A stretch of 64,000 bases of DNA from Tubiluchus corallicola (taxonomy: Eukaryota > Priapulida > Priapulimorpha > Priapulimorphida > Tubiluchidae): assembly GCA_030141605.1 (NCBI GenBank), contig JAQGDQ010000030.1, positions 541,171 through 605,170 on the forward strand, in the 5' to 3' direction. Below the pieces are notes generated by a model. That model worked only from the letters and a program-made list of their open reading frames with translations, made no database searches and was not told the DNA's origin. Both the position numbers and the translations under genes were made by a program. This document shows, one piece after another, positions 35,744-48,331 of this stretch (position 1 is the first letter of the stretch; each line of letters starts with the position of its first letter).

Positions 35744-38700
35744 TCAACTTATACCATCAATATCTGGTACACTGTTTTGCATTTTTAAATAACGGACGGT
35801 TATCTGCACACTTCCTGCAAATTCGTCTTCCTTCTTTGTAATTGTGATGTCCCACGGTCGAATCATACCATCATGAGGAATGATTTCTGACAAATTCAGT
35901 GTCATTCCTGGCTTTTTAGGTTCGGTTACATCCGTAGGTCTAGCAAGATTTGGCACAGGTCCATCAGAAATGGCTTCAATCATGTTTTGCACAACAGAGC
36001 TATCCACATTGTTGCTATTGTTATAGTTGAGATTATTTGATGTTGGGGAAGTAAAGCTATTAGCATTAGATGACTGAACGGCCGGTGGAAGTTCCGCAGG
36101 TTTAAGCATCGGTGGACTTAGCAATCGCTCACGCAATGTTGGAGCATCGACCACCTGTTGAGTGGGTGATGATCCTGCACTTGATGGCGGAGAGAGGACA
36201 GACTCGGGTAAAATCTGATTATCTGTTAAGTTATTAAGTTGTTCTAAAACTTGCCTGGCTTGCACTACTTGATCATTGGATTCTGGATTTGCTATTAACC
36301 TTTCCACAACGCTCAGCAGCAGAAAACATTTCGCTTTCTTATCTAAATTTGAATTAGCGACTTTTTCCACTTCTTCCTGGAGACTATGGGAAGTTGTTTT
36401 AACAGTTTTTGCATTGCTTGCTTCGTCCGCAACTGTTCCTGTGGTCGAGTGCTTATTGGCTGGAGCAGCAGAAATAATTTCAGCTACTGCAGGTTGTCCT
36501 ATTCCTGCCATGGGCATAATAAGTTGAGGCTTATCTTCTTCTGTTGTTTTTTTATTTGCCCGATAAACAGTTTTTGGTGTTCGTTTGGGAGGTGGGTACA
36601 CCACTTCAGGATCTACAGCCAATCTTGTTATGTTGTGAACGACATAGCCAGGAGGCAGCCCTGGTTTGAGTTCAGTGCTTGGGTTAGTCGAGACTTCATT
36701 TACTTTGCGAAGAGACAGGTTATCTAGATGTTCACTAGATACCTCCTGTTCAGGTGTGCGTTGGTCTCTAGGCTCTTCAACAATCGACAGTGTTTCGGCA
36801 TCCATAGGCTCACACTTGATTTGAAGATCCATAGGCAATGAGTCAGTTTCACTGCTTACCTTAGATTCAATTTCGTTCCCATTTGCATCGGTTAGCTTTG
36901 GCGACGAAGGCGTTGGCACTTTCTGAGTTGGCTCGTCCAACGCTGAAAGATCTGGCATGTCCGATTCAGATGATGATTTATGAATGTCTTCTGAGGAATG
37001 CAACTCAATAGTATGTGGATCAGTCTGAAACAGAAATGGTCACTTTGAGCAAAACAAATTCATACAAATTCTGGGTCCAGATAACAAGCATCCTTTTCAT
37101 TAATTTGCTAGCGATAGATGGCATTCTTTTTCTATAGATGGTATAGAAAGTGAGGTTGTGGTTAACAGGGAAATAATTATATTATATTTTTCACTGTGAT
37201 GTATGTGAGATCACTGTCCTCCTGTTCAAAAGGCCTGCACATGTTAATTAGCTGGTCAATTAATATTATAATTTTTTATTTTATTTATTTTGCATAAAAT
37301 GCAGCTCAGATACAAAGTAAATAAAATGAATCACACTGAGGCAAAACAATAAAATAAGAGTATAAGAGAGGGAATAGCAAAATTTAAGCTTGATACACAA
37401 ACCTTTATTACACTGAAATTCAAACTTGGCATACAATCAGATTTTAGTCTCAGCTCATCATTACTATCAAGCATTAAATATAAAAATTTTGGGATATTGC
37501 TTAATTATTTACTACGATGACAAATCAGGTTAAGCTACAGTAAGAAGCCAGCCATGCACAGCAACGGTCGATGATTTTGGCAGGTAGTTCAGTTTTCCAC
37601 GCCAAGTGGAGTATTATTTGAAATGCTTCAACATTTAATGTAGAAGAACACATCCTCTTTTTGTATGAGCGGCTGTGGTTCAACGCTGAGTGAAGCTATT
37701 AGCCTTTTTTTACTGCTTTTAGTTCTTTAGTGCAGGGAATTTGTCACTGGTTTAGTTACTAACATGGGCACATGCAGAGAAGGTTAGAAACAAAGCGGCT
37801 CTATGAACGCTGTTAAAAATTTGTTGCCATGTATCTAGGAATTTCAAATGTAGAATTGTAAAAAAAAACAATTAAATGAAATCTAACTTTTGAGCAGTAT
37901 TAGAGTTTTTTAACAGGTGAAAAAAATCTTATCAAATTTTTATGATGCTGTAAGACTTTTGCGAATTGGAAAATGCACTTAGAACTATAAGGCATAAATC
38001 ATTTAAAACATAAATCAAGCCCATAAATCAAACCCAGCCTAATGAACACAAGACTGGATCCGACAGTTCTTGTCCTATTATCCCAAGTATGAATCACAAC
38101 TATACCATCGAACAGTTTTGCTTCTGCATTTGGACCTTTTGTTGTATGCTGAGCACACATGAGCCAATACTGACTTTGTACCAATGCTGCCTGGTTTTCA
38201 TGGTCGAAAAATTGATGTATATTTTCATCTCTAGTCCGACAGGATATGTAAAGACTTGAAAAAATTGACAGATAACTTTTGAGCATTAAAACTTGAGGCC
38301 TCTTGGTCAATGCTCCTGCAGGAGTACCAAACAATGGAAATTTGTTTCATTACCATAACAAAGAATATGGCTGTGTATGGTTTTCAAAAACAAAGTTTTG
38401 TTATTCGATGAGAAACTAGTAAATGCAAAAACAATTTAGAACACTTTTAATGGCATTGTAAGAAGAATTCATTAACACAACCATTACGGATACTTGAAAA
38501 CTGTAAATGGATTTCTCTGCCTGAAATACATAAATATAGTGTATCAGTTGCCATGTGCTCCTAAAACAATATTAACTTATTAACAATTTGATTTTGGATG
38601 CCATTTGAATTTTTGGTCAAGATTTTTACTCTGTTTTCATCGTAGGTCCATATCTGAAATTTATTGCAAAGCAACAAGTACATTTTTGTCAAGTTCCAAT

Positions 38701-41700
38701 GACATTTTTGTTTTTGGCAGCCATCTTGGCCACCTTCTTAGATTTTGACTCAGCTAGAGTGAATTCCACGCGATTCCACATTTGAAAGTAATAAATATGG
38801 TCGGAAGAACTATTATGCCATGTTTCTCAATGGTCTTTTGGTGGCTTTACTGGATTGGCAATATGAAATTTTCTGAATTAATGACTTTTTATATATAGTG
38901 ATTTTACATGTCATTCTCTTTTAGCAATGTGACAATGGCTTACAATAGCCAAATTGTATCACAGTCCAGTTCCATCCAAGACATCACATGAAGCTATTCT
39001 AAAAAGAATCAGCCTAAACATGTACTTACAAATCCAATGAAAGATTCTAAACTGTAATTTCCCGAAATGCCACCCTCTTTCAGCATCTGTCGTAGGTAAC
39101 CACCCAATGTCAGTTCCTGTATTTTCTTTGTTGAAAAGTACAACATTTTATCGCTGTTGCCTTCCAAATAGAACGGCTGAGACTCGCCGGGTCCAGTGAG
39201 GGTTGGAATGGTCTTTAGGTATTTACGGATGACGCTACACGCATTATGTTCACCACTGTTTTCATCCATCCAACATTTTACCCACATTCTGTAAAATAAA
39301 TGGGAGAAAATATATTCAGCAGTAAAAATAAATTTGTCACCAAGAGTGGCAAGCAAGAAAGCAATCATATAATAATATACAAATACAAACTGTGCCAGTC
39401 TCCCTCTTTTTTCTCAAGAGCAAGTTCAATAGATATTTATAGCTTCTGTGGCTTTTTAAAGGGAAACCTGACCTAATTTTAAATTGCAGGTCAAAACAAT
39501 CTACCCTTTAAGGGAACATGCTGTTTTTTTCAAGAATGACTTACTTGAAAGAATTATTATGACACAAACACAATTTCCCGTTCACGTCACTAGTTCTTTG
39601 CCAGTACATGCATTTCGCCATTCGCTAGTTAGATACTAGTGCCTATATTTAGGAAACGTGTTGCAAAAAAACAGGTGCTGTACCTCTCAGTTCAGAGGTG
39701 TTCGTTTGTGATGTAGTACACACATTTGATAGCTCATGCGTGAGCACAGCGGTAAATTTGGAATTTGAATTTTTATCTTAAAACTTGCCTAGTTTTATTT
39801 AGTACAACATATTGAATCTCTGACAGTAGCATTGTACTTCAATCTTCATTTTCGCAAACGTATGTTCACGGAATGTTAAAAATTATATTTATTTGTGATG
39901 TCATCAATAGTTGGGATCTCCTGCCATTGATCAAGATTTTAATCAATGATCTAATTATCAGAAACGCTTTTGGAGCAACAATGGTGTTAAAATGAATAGT
40001 TTTATCACATTTAAAAATGGGGTAGGATATGAAAAATCATCCTGGCTTCCTTTAAAGCATATACGCATTACTTACAGACCTAGATTGTTCAGTGACATCA
40101 CTACTCCCTTAGCTACAAACAGAATCTATTATTGCAGTTACTCAATATGAACCAACATTGACACCATAATTTTTTCTAATTGTTGTTAACAAACTAAAAT
40201 AGGGCCTACGGTATTCCGTTTCAAAATTGACCAAACTCTATTTCAAATCCGGGTCACAGAAATTAGAAGTCACATGGCCCTGTAACTAATACTTATCATC
40301 AAATTATGTGATGTGCGACAGATTGTAATTAAAAAACTAAATTTTTATATGAATTAAGTATGTAGCCTATCAGGTATTTGTATTTGGCTGAGATAAAATA
40401 AGAATGCCAACTTTTAATTCGCACACAAAATTACAGAACAATATCCTATCATATTCGTACAAATCATTGGGAAATACCCTGGCTAGCTGTCACACGCTTA
40501 ACATCGTCAGATCGTGTTTGTGGGAACAAGGTCTATAAACGTACTGCTATTTGCTACAAGCTCACGCTAAAGAAATTTCCCATATTTCTGGTGGCAAATG
40601 CAAAAACAAAGTGAATGTAGGAATGTTGCATAAAAAATAAAACTTGGAGAAGAACTTCTATTAAGGTCATGAAAGCTGAAAAATGTTACTTTTATGCTAC
40701 AGAAGCATAATACAACAGAAACCGAGCTAAAAATGCAAGATTAGCTACCTGTCTTGTCCTCTCATATGTGGATGAGCAACTGCGAGATAAGTCTTTGTCT
40801 TTCCATTTTCGTCCGTCTCTGAGCTCCAAGTAAAGTCTTTCGTAGTTAGATTGTAATGTTGCTGAACGGTCAATAATCTGAAACTCTTGCATAGATAGAA
40901 GAATGCTGCATAACTCAACCCTTTAGCAGATGTCAGGTTGAACACATCCCTTTCCCACAAAGAGTTTTCTATTCGCTGTGACAGCATGATCACCTGACCC
41001 ATGTGTCGCCGATGTAGGACTCTTGTCATTACTGGAGATTCTTTCATCTCAGTTTGCTTCGTAACCACTTCACTCGCACCTCTGCCAGCAGGTGTAGAAT
41101 CAATAGTTTTTACAGGATTAATTTGCGCCAGGTAAGCAGGGGTAATGCGGCGTTCTGTTATCCTTTCTTTAGCTGTTTTAAGCTTTTCCACAGCATACTG
41201 AATGTATCCGCTTGTCAGGTTTTTAAGAACATTTGGTGCCTTATACTTTAAAGCAATGAACTTGGTGTGCTCGCACTCCTCGATCACATAATCGATGATA
41301 TGTTGATATATGATTATTAGTGCATCGTGGCTGAGTTTGCTTCCGTCCATGTGACGCACTTGGTTCAGCATGGTCAATAGACATACTTCAAACTCCAGTG
41401 GCGTTAGGATCCAAATTTCATTCACTGCAAAGTATCGAAAACATTGATTTGAAACTTATTTTGTTTCACGTGTAGAACAGCACTATTACTGATGCATTCA
41501 GTTTGATAAATGATACCCCGATTTAAGAATTTAGAAACCATGTGTGATGATTTTGATGTAATCAACTACATTAGTACTGAGTCTTGCTGTTGAGTGAGTA
41601 CTGCACAATTTGCACCATTGAAATAGTGATTGTAAAACAGCAAGGCATATCTCCTCGTTAGTAGGGTCTTAGAGCTTAGACAACGTAAGGTCATATTAAT

Positions 41701-43435
41701 ACAGAAAATAACAAATTATTGTCACCTTACAATACAAATTATATTAATGAATAATGCAAATAAAATAGCACAGCTTCTTATTTAGACACGCTGTGACTTG
41801 TACGTGTAGAACCAGAAAATTAGAACACGAAATTACACTGTCCTAATCTCTGTTTTGGCTTTATAGACCATTTCTTTTTCAAATCAAACTGCGCTTATTC
41901 TCTCCAAAATGCTCAAACAATTGAAAAATTGTTTTTCACTATGAAACCTAACAAGCAAATAAATCTTTAGGTGGAAACAAAATATTAAAGGTCAAGAAAA
42001 ATCGTCATCTCAATTCACTCAACAGATGGCATAAAAAGACATGTATGAAATCTTTAAAAATCCCTTTGTGCAAAAAACTGAAATACACTAGTAGCAAGTA
42101 GTGTCAAAGACAAAAAAATTACCAAAAGGTATGACAATAGGAAGGCCAAGTTTTGCATTCTGTGAAGAATTCTGTCTGGCTGCCCAGCAATTCCACAGTG
42201 TCATTGCCCAGCCCAAGTCTGGAAAATCTCTTTCCTTTGTTTGACGACCACATTTCATAAAATTACTAAAAAAAAGTATAATAGTTATATTTAATTTTCA
42301 GCATTCTCAATAAAATTTTATATGCACTTTTTTAAGTTTTGTAGAATATGTGATTGCATTACAATCAGTGACATTTTACATCATTTTCTTTATGTTATCA
42401 GAAGGGCCATATAAAAATATCTAGAACTACCAACAGCTTATGACAGCACATTTTTGAAATTCTTTGCATTTTTAATCATCAGGTGGCAGTAAATGAGTAA
42501 TTTAGCCTATGACTTTATTCTTAGTAACATTTTTAACATGAGGATTGCAGAACAATTATGACACCTATATCGTTTTAATAAACTTGAATTGCTCCCACTT
42601 TTCAGGATAGATTTGATTTGATACTTAATATGTGCACAAGTTTAATGACAAAATCAGTGCCTGTCCAAACTGATTCAGAAGTAGAGAAGGTAAAAATAAA
42701 CTTTGACTCGAAAGCCCCTCAGCTAGTACTGAGAAAATTGTCGCACTTTTTTTCTTCACAGATGACATCATGTATAAGAAGCTCCTAATCTGCTTCTGCT
42801 ATTACTTATAGGTGGAGATGCAAACATGATTAAATTTTGCTCCTGGCATGTTATTCAAAATGTCAGCAAGCCAATGTAAGGCCTACACTAATATCAGTGA
42901 ATAAATTATTTCTAATGTTTTTCTGAATGAATTATATTTACATGCATTGAAGCGTTGCTAACATTTAGAAAAACAATTATCTAATGACTTTTCGTAATAG
43001 CCTACATTTAAATTTAACTATTTCAAGGGTGACAATTTGTCGAGTTGAAGCAATGCCTAGTTATTTCAGTGTCAATAACCACACAATCATTTTTGAGCAG
43101 TTTATGCTTTTTCACTAGTTTCATCATACAACAATAATCAGACATAATTAAAACTACAGCACTCATGATTGGTTAAGTGTTAAAGCTAATATTTTAAATT
43201 TTCAAAAAAGCCTACTAACATATCCTGATATATGTTCGTCAACATAATTTATACACAACTCAAGAGACAATACTCAAATAAGATCTGCATATTAATAAAT
43301 ATTGTCAATCAAAGCATGATGCAACGTTGTAAAATATTGTTTAATACTCAAGTCATTAGTGAAAACATCATGTTAGATCGCTTACCCAGGCTCACCCGTG
43401 TGTATGCTCATTGAAGGTGTAGATTTTGATCTCAT
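35744..43435 (-). CDS. QRICH1/ZMYM-like protein with a Crypton-derived DUF3504 domain
   Basis: Five minus-strand coding exons: 43435-43386, 42265-42123, 41424-40749, 39288-39030 and 37024-35744. All are phase-consistent and give 802 residues. Residues about 30-376 follow the order of the ZMYM2/QRICH1 C-terminal domain (DUF3504): LGWAMTLWNCWAAR, EFEVCLLTMLNQVRHMDGSK, SLWERDVFNLTSAKGLSYAAF, LLTVQQHYNLT and FYLEGNSDKMLYFS. That domain descends from Crypton tyrosine recombinases, and the domesticated copies are nuclear and non-catalytic. No R...HxxR...Y catalytic set is evident. Residues 377-802 are Ser/Pro/Asn-rich and probably disordered, ending EPKKPGMTLNLSEIIPHDGM and VQITVRYLKMQ. Assignment to the domain family is fairly firm; orthology to QRICH1, a ZMYM or KIAA1958 is not. 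An in-frame stop lies upstream of the chosen ATG. Confidence 0.8.
37999..38334 (-). other. Unrecognised 111-codon ORF in the last intron of the QRICH1-like gene
   Basis: An open frame with segments DENIHQFFDHENQAALVQSQ and GPNAEAKLFDGIVVIHTWDN. Composition is more protein-like than the surrounding intron, but I know no matching family, and the flanking exons join in frame without it. It could be a repeat fragment or an optional exon. Confidence 0.25.
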
Positions 43436-43497
43436 AATATCAAAAAATTTCAAATTTAGTAGACGTTCCTTGTTACTTCAAGAATGCAGATTGGTGC
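43386..43497 (-). promoter_or_regulatory. 5'-UTR part and start exon of the QRICH1-like gene
   Basis: An acceptor (ATTGTTTTTAG) ends at 43498, so 43497-43436 is leader and 43435-43386 is coding. An in-frame TGA upstream of the ATG at 43435 supports this start. A second in-frame ATG lies at 43411. Confidence 0.6.
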
Positions 43498-44400
43498 CTA
43501 AAAACAATGATCATTTGAAAAACCATTAATACCAAGTGGAGTTATAATTCTGAACTAAAGTTCATTAGAACTAAAAGAACACTACAGAAAAAATCTGGCA
43601 TGTACGCATAAAATTAACAATGCTGAAATAATTATACTGATTAGCTTGGTATCAAAATGATTCTAATGAAATAGAGATTCAGGATATGTAAATAACTAGA
43701 AAAGTTTAACTGCCGACTTATAGGGGATTTTGCTATGCAAGCACAGAAATAATAATGCTGAAATACACTGATTAGCTAATAAATTACAAACCGATACTAA
43801 AATATATGTAAAAAATTACACCCAGCTGTCATATACTTTGCATAACCTGTTGATAGTTAAAAAAACACAAAGCTGAATGCTAAAATTACAGTGTTCTGTA
43901 TAAGGCACCCAAGCGGACGAAAAAATAGCAAGTTAAAGCTTATACGTCAACGGTTTCAAATTTTCTATAATGCTCATTACTGTAACAGTCTAATTGAACA
44001 CAGAATTCGCAGGTAATGAGACGTACTATACAACGGCGGCCATAAAGTAAACACCAACTACCCCATTACAGCAAGTACGAACGCATTTTTCACAATACTG
44101 TATGAGCACAAAGCAAACTTCGAACTTTAGCGTATGCTCAGCGCCTACCGCGAAATCAGGACAGCGAGAACAGGATTCAGGGCTTAGGCAACTTCAGCGC
44201 GGAGGAGCAGCTATCTAACGGGGGCAAAAGTAATTAAAATACCAACATTTAGAATAGTTAACATAATTTATTTTCACAAATTTGTCGTAGCGACGCGCGT
44301 GAAACTGCTACAGCACAGTATATAACAACTAGCTACAAGTCCGTAACAACGTTTGACATAAAAATATTACATCCCACCCCGTAGACAACACAAAACTTAC

Positions 44401-44475
44401 TCGTGTGCGAGGAAAACGGACACGGAATACACCATTTTCACATATTGGGGGTGCGGCGGCATTGCGGTAAACATA
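44401..44475 (-). promoter_or_regulatory. Probable non-coding first exon and promoter of the QRICH1-like gene
   Basis: A GC-rich patch on the minus strand ends in CGCACACGA followed by the donor GTAAGT (44400-44395). It lies 0.9 kb upstream of the acceptor at 43498. The upstream border of the exon is not defined. It contains an ATG with an open frame to the donor, so a longer N-terminus cannot be excluded. Confidence 0.4.
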
Positions 44476-44559
44476 CGAAAAGGCTGTAGTTACGTAACAA
44501 TATCATGCATGCATCTGCTGTCACTCATTATGTGCGATGATATAAATCACTTGCAATTC

Positions 44560-45195
44560 TGCTTTTTATAAATTGTTTTTCATTTTCGTATTTAATGTTT
44601 CTTTCTCATACTTAATGTTTTATAACTGTGCCTGCTCCACTTATGTTTTTACTTCCATATTATGCTTTTCTTACTTCATATATATTCACTTTATTATGAT
44701 TATTTTGCTCATTGTTTCACAGTTGTTATTAAGTTTTTTTTATATTTTGTTTGAGTTTATTACTACATATTTTGTTTCTTTCACTGATTTATTATTTATA
44801 TTTTTTTGTTTTTTTTGGTTTGACTTTTTTCTAGTTTTTTGTTTTAATCGGTTAGTTAAATGCTTTACATATTTTGTTAATCATCATTTCATATTTTTCA
44901 TTTTATTTCTTTGTTGCATAGCTTACTTAGTTGTTTCGCTTTCATGTTTAATGTATCCCCCCATAAATTCATGTTAACAGCAGCACCACAATTTTTTTAC
45001 AATTTTCACTAACCTGAGAAGGGTAGCTGACTCGATGACCAATTGGTCTTTCGCTACCCTTTCTCCTGCACCCCCCTTAACGCTTTCCTTTATGCTTAAT
45101 TTATCCTTTTTAATCAATAACTAAAAAAATAATAATTAGTCAATTTGTATACAGGTGTAAATGAGGAGATAAATAAAAATGTCTATGTCTATGTA
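44560..45195 (+). mobile_element. LINE 3' end with T-rich strand and terminal hairpin
   Basis: A T-rich tract (producing a spurious 134-codon Phe/Leu/Ile frame) is followed by a double hairpin. The outer stem AAGGGTAGC / GCTACCCTT is 9 bp, at 45019-45027 and 45053-45061. Inside it is the palindrome GACCAATTGGTC (45037-45048). The tail AAATGTCTATGTCTATG follows. The same architecture occurs at 54919-54963 after a recognisable LINE fragment, so this is most likely the 3' UTR of the same class of retrotransposon. Confidence 0.55.
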
Positions 45196-46815
45196 TTTAC
45201 TTCTTAGCTACCGATTTTTTTATTTCATAACTTTCGGTTAAACAACAGCAATAGTTAGCGTTAATAAATCATAATTAAAATACAGTCATTCCTAACACGG
45301 TCTCACAAAACAAAGGGAAGAGATGGCAACACTGCATGTTTCCCAATTTTAAGTTTTATTTATATTATTTTTAGAAATATCTGCATTAATTCCAAGGAAA
45401 TATCATTATTCTTTTGTAAAGAAACGCATAAAAACAGGAAAATATTGATATGCGTCGCCTCTCCAGTGAGTGGCATTTTAAGTGTTCTTACAAAAAAAAC
45501 AATGGGAATTTTTGGCAGAAAATCAGGTTTGGTCTGTTTAATAAAAAGCCATAAAAATTTAATTGTTCCCTAAATTTAGGAACGAAAATTGTTTTCCACC
45601 GTCAGACGTCTTACAAGTATACATGCAAGTTTTCCCTGAAAATAATTATAAAATAATGGTTAACAATACAGGTTTGTTGCTCTGACAAAATTTATTACTA
45701 TAACCCATAATAAGTATGTTTCAAAATTTTCACTAAACTATAATTTTTTTTATAATTTTTATGACTGTAAACCACAAAGACTTTTACTATGATTGTATTC
45801 AAAGTTCTACATGCAATTTGCTTACCACACTGTAAAATCACTCACGTGAGGTGGATTTACCAAACTTTGACTTGAAACACATCACACAAAATCTCAGAGA
45901 ATTAAGATGTTATACTTATATAAGCGCTTTGTGGAAAGGGCTGTTAGCAGATCACACAGGTATAATCCTTCAGTGAAGAATGTATAATGTCTTGTAAGTC
46001 TTAACACAAGTTAAAGTTCTCAATGAGACAAAGTAACTTACTTGTAGTATTACATTGGTGGCAGTTAGGAAGTCAGTGCAATAGTGCAAGTCTATTACTG
46101 TCTCATTCTTCTAAATATGGGTTGATATGGATTCAAAAAGGTCATTGAAAAGATCAATGTCATGGTCAGAAAGGTAATTGCAAAGGACAATGTCAGACAT
46201 CGTGCAAAACTTAAAATAAGGCCAGGTGATGTCTGAAAAGGTGATCAGAACTGTTCTGAATTTAATACAACAGCTCATTTTTTCTATGTCATTTCCCAGT
46301 TTTCTTTGCTAAGAATCTGGTTTGGTGGCTTCCTAATCACTGTTCTGATTCACAAGTTTAAAGAAGGTACAGCTTCAAATCTTGTAGACGTTACCAAAAA
46401 ATGCACGGCCTCAAGCGGCATTTACTAAGTGCACACAAAATACGTGATGCATTATAGATAAAAATCACTTAAAACTCCTTTACAAATACAAATTATTTTA
46501 AATGTTTTCTTTTTATACCTTAAATACAATGCAAGCTCAAAAGCAGAAATTCAGTTATTAGTTAACACACATTTATTAACTAAATAAGCGCCGCCACGAC
46601 ATGTACATCAATATTAGTTATTCGCAGAATCTTACACAGATTTTATAAACATTTAGGTCCAAACAGCCCTTTGCAAGAGCATTTTCCTTTAATTGGACAC
46701 TGCCCCATATAGGTCTTCTTGATCCTCAACAAGGATATGTAGCTATTTCACTGAAGGTCAATGGCTTTTAGTCACTTTCACAATATACACAAACTGTGAA
46801 GTAAACTACTGCTGG
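45196..46815. other. Intergenic DNA between the LINE 3' end and MRPL14
   Basis: About 1.6 kb, AT-rich; the right part is presumably the 3' UTR of MRPL14 on the minus strand. I see no other gene or bounded repeat. Confidence 0.5.
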
Positions 46816-48117
46816 CTACACAAATTTTGTCGCTATGGCTAAAATTTTGCTGAAATCACCGGTTTTCTTGGCTCTAAGTGCCGAAGGTATGGGCACACGA
46901 ATCCGTGTTCCAAGCGGTGTACCAGAGTCATCGACAAGTACCATGTTGTTCGAATCAAATCTTGGCATTCCTGGTGGCTGTTTCTGTCGACATCCGACAA
47001 TATAGCCACGCTTCTTTTGTCCCTTGATTGCTACTAGAATTTTGTCTCCTACGGTGCCAATACCTTTCTTATTGTAAATGTGAATGCAACGTGGCGGCTT
47101 CCCAGACTGCATTGCAGTTCTCCCAAGCTCACTGTTGTCTACGACACGAAGTCGAGTAAGTTTGATGATGTGTTGCAAACATGAGCTAGTACTGAAACAC
47201 ATAATAATGCATGACTTTGACATACAGCTTAAATTAAAGGGTATGAAAGCAACCAGCTAGTTAAAAAATCAGTTGATGTCATTAACTAATAACTAATAGA
47301 CCTAGTGGCTAAACAGAAAAACCTGAATTTTTTTCACACAATTTTTTTTTATAATCATGAACCTTACCAAATCAGAACCAAGTTCCATATTTTTACATAA
47401 TCACTGCAAACAAACCTGAGGCTACTCGAGGTAAGATGTTACAATGGAAAGATGAAACTATAAATACTAGCCCAAAACATCGAATTCTCAAACTAATTTA
47501 CTAGTTCTCAATGTATTTGTCTTCAGCAAGTGAGGTTGTAGTTATTAGTGAAATAATTTCATGACAAAATATAAGCGGCTTCACAATAGATACTCATGAG
47601 CAATATGTCGACATTTGTGAGTCAATGACGAGAGTCATTCATGAGTTCATCTTCCGAGTAATAAAACAGGCTTAACGTATAAGAACTGCAGGTTTTACGT
47701 TAGAATTAACCCAATGATTTTTCAACTTGTCAAGTTGGTTAAGACGACAAACTCCGACAATCGATTAGTAGAAAGCGTGAGAATTCAAGGCGAGGATTTT
47801 TATAGCAAAGTACAGGTACCTCAGTTTTTTCGACAGAGAATAATGTATTATACTGAATAATTACAAAAATGAAATGTTTGTGTCATTACAAGTGTTAATC
47901 GGGCTTCTCTATTTCAAGCAGCAGGTTAGTAAAAAAAACCTCAATTATAAACTTTATGAAACAGCATCATTCCTGCAACTGCTTGTACAGTTAAGGATGC
48001 TGGTAGATCAGTGCATCAAAAATAATATTTGTACCTGAATAAGTTAACTTTTGAAGAGATGTCTCCATAACCAAAGGCACTCCTAAGCTTGCAGCATTGT
48101 TTTTGGAAAGCAAGCAT
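46816..48117 (-). CDS. MRPL14: Mitochondrial large ribosomal subunit protein uL14m
   Basis: Two minus-strand exons, 48117-48035 and 47191-46816, joined in phase 2, give 152 residues (human MRPL14 is 145). The N-terminal 27 residues (MLAFQKQCCKLRSAFGYGDI...) are basic with few acidic residues, as in a mitochondrial presequence. The body is a clear uL14: TRLRVVDNSELGRTA, PPRCIHIYNKKGIGTVGD, ILVAIKGQKKRGYIVG, RFDSNNMVLVDDSGTPLGTR and ILAIATKFV at the end. It matches the human protein closely (TRVRVVDNS, LAIKGQKKKALIVG, PRFDSNNVVL, KVLAIAQNFV). It is a component of the 39S subunit at the subunit interface. A strong acceptor (TTTGTTTTTCAG) ends only 2 nt before the ATG. Confidence 0.96.
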
Positions 48118-48131
48118 TGCTGAAAAACAAA
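48118..48131 (-). promoter_or_regulatory. 3' splice acceptor 2 nt before the MRPL14 start codon
   Basis: On the minus strand GGTTTGTTTTTCAG is followed by CA and then the ATG. Either a 5'-UTR intron or a trans-spliced leader must supply the 5' end if this site is used. Confidence 0.5.
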
Positions 48132-48331
48132 CCGTTATTAAATCTAACCTGCCAAATGCCCTGGAATTATGCTGCATGCATCATAGTTATCATTTCAAGG
48201 GAAGCAGTAGAACAGTCCTATTAATTATATAACTGCAGAGCTAATTTTTCCTTTTTTTGTTTTTTTTTCACCAGTCTCTCAATTATAGACCTAGCTTGGC
48301 TGAAAGTCAGCAAAGAATATATGGCTATGAT

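Noticed and set aside
36276-36727. Plus-strand ORFs opposite the large QRICH1-like exon
   Set aside because: They are antisense shadows of the 35744-37024 exon.
35744-41425. Negative elongation factor A (NELFA)
   Set aside because: First thought for this gene, but none of the NELFA N-terminal or C-terminal motifs are present; the DUF3504 pattern fits much better.
44573-44977. 134-codon Phe/Leu/Ile-rich ORF that looks like a membrane protein
   Set aside because: It arises from a T-rich strand next to a LINE-type 3' hairpin; there are no conserved residues, and T-rich sequence yields few stops.
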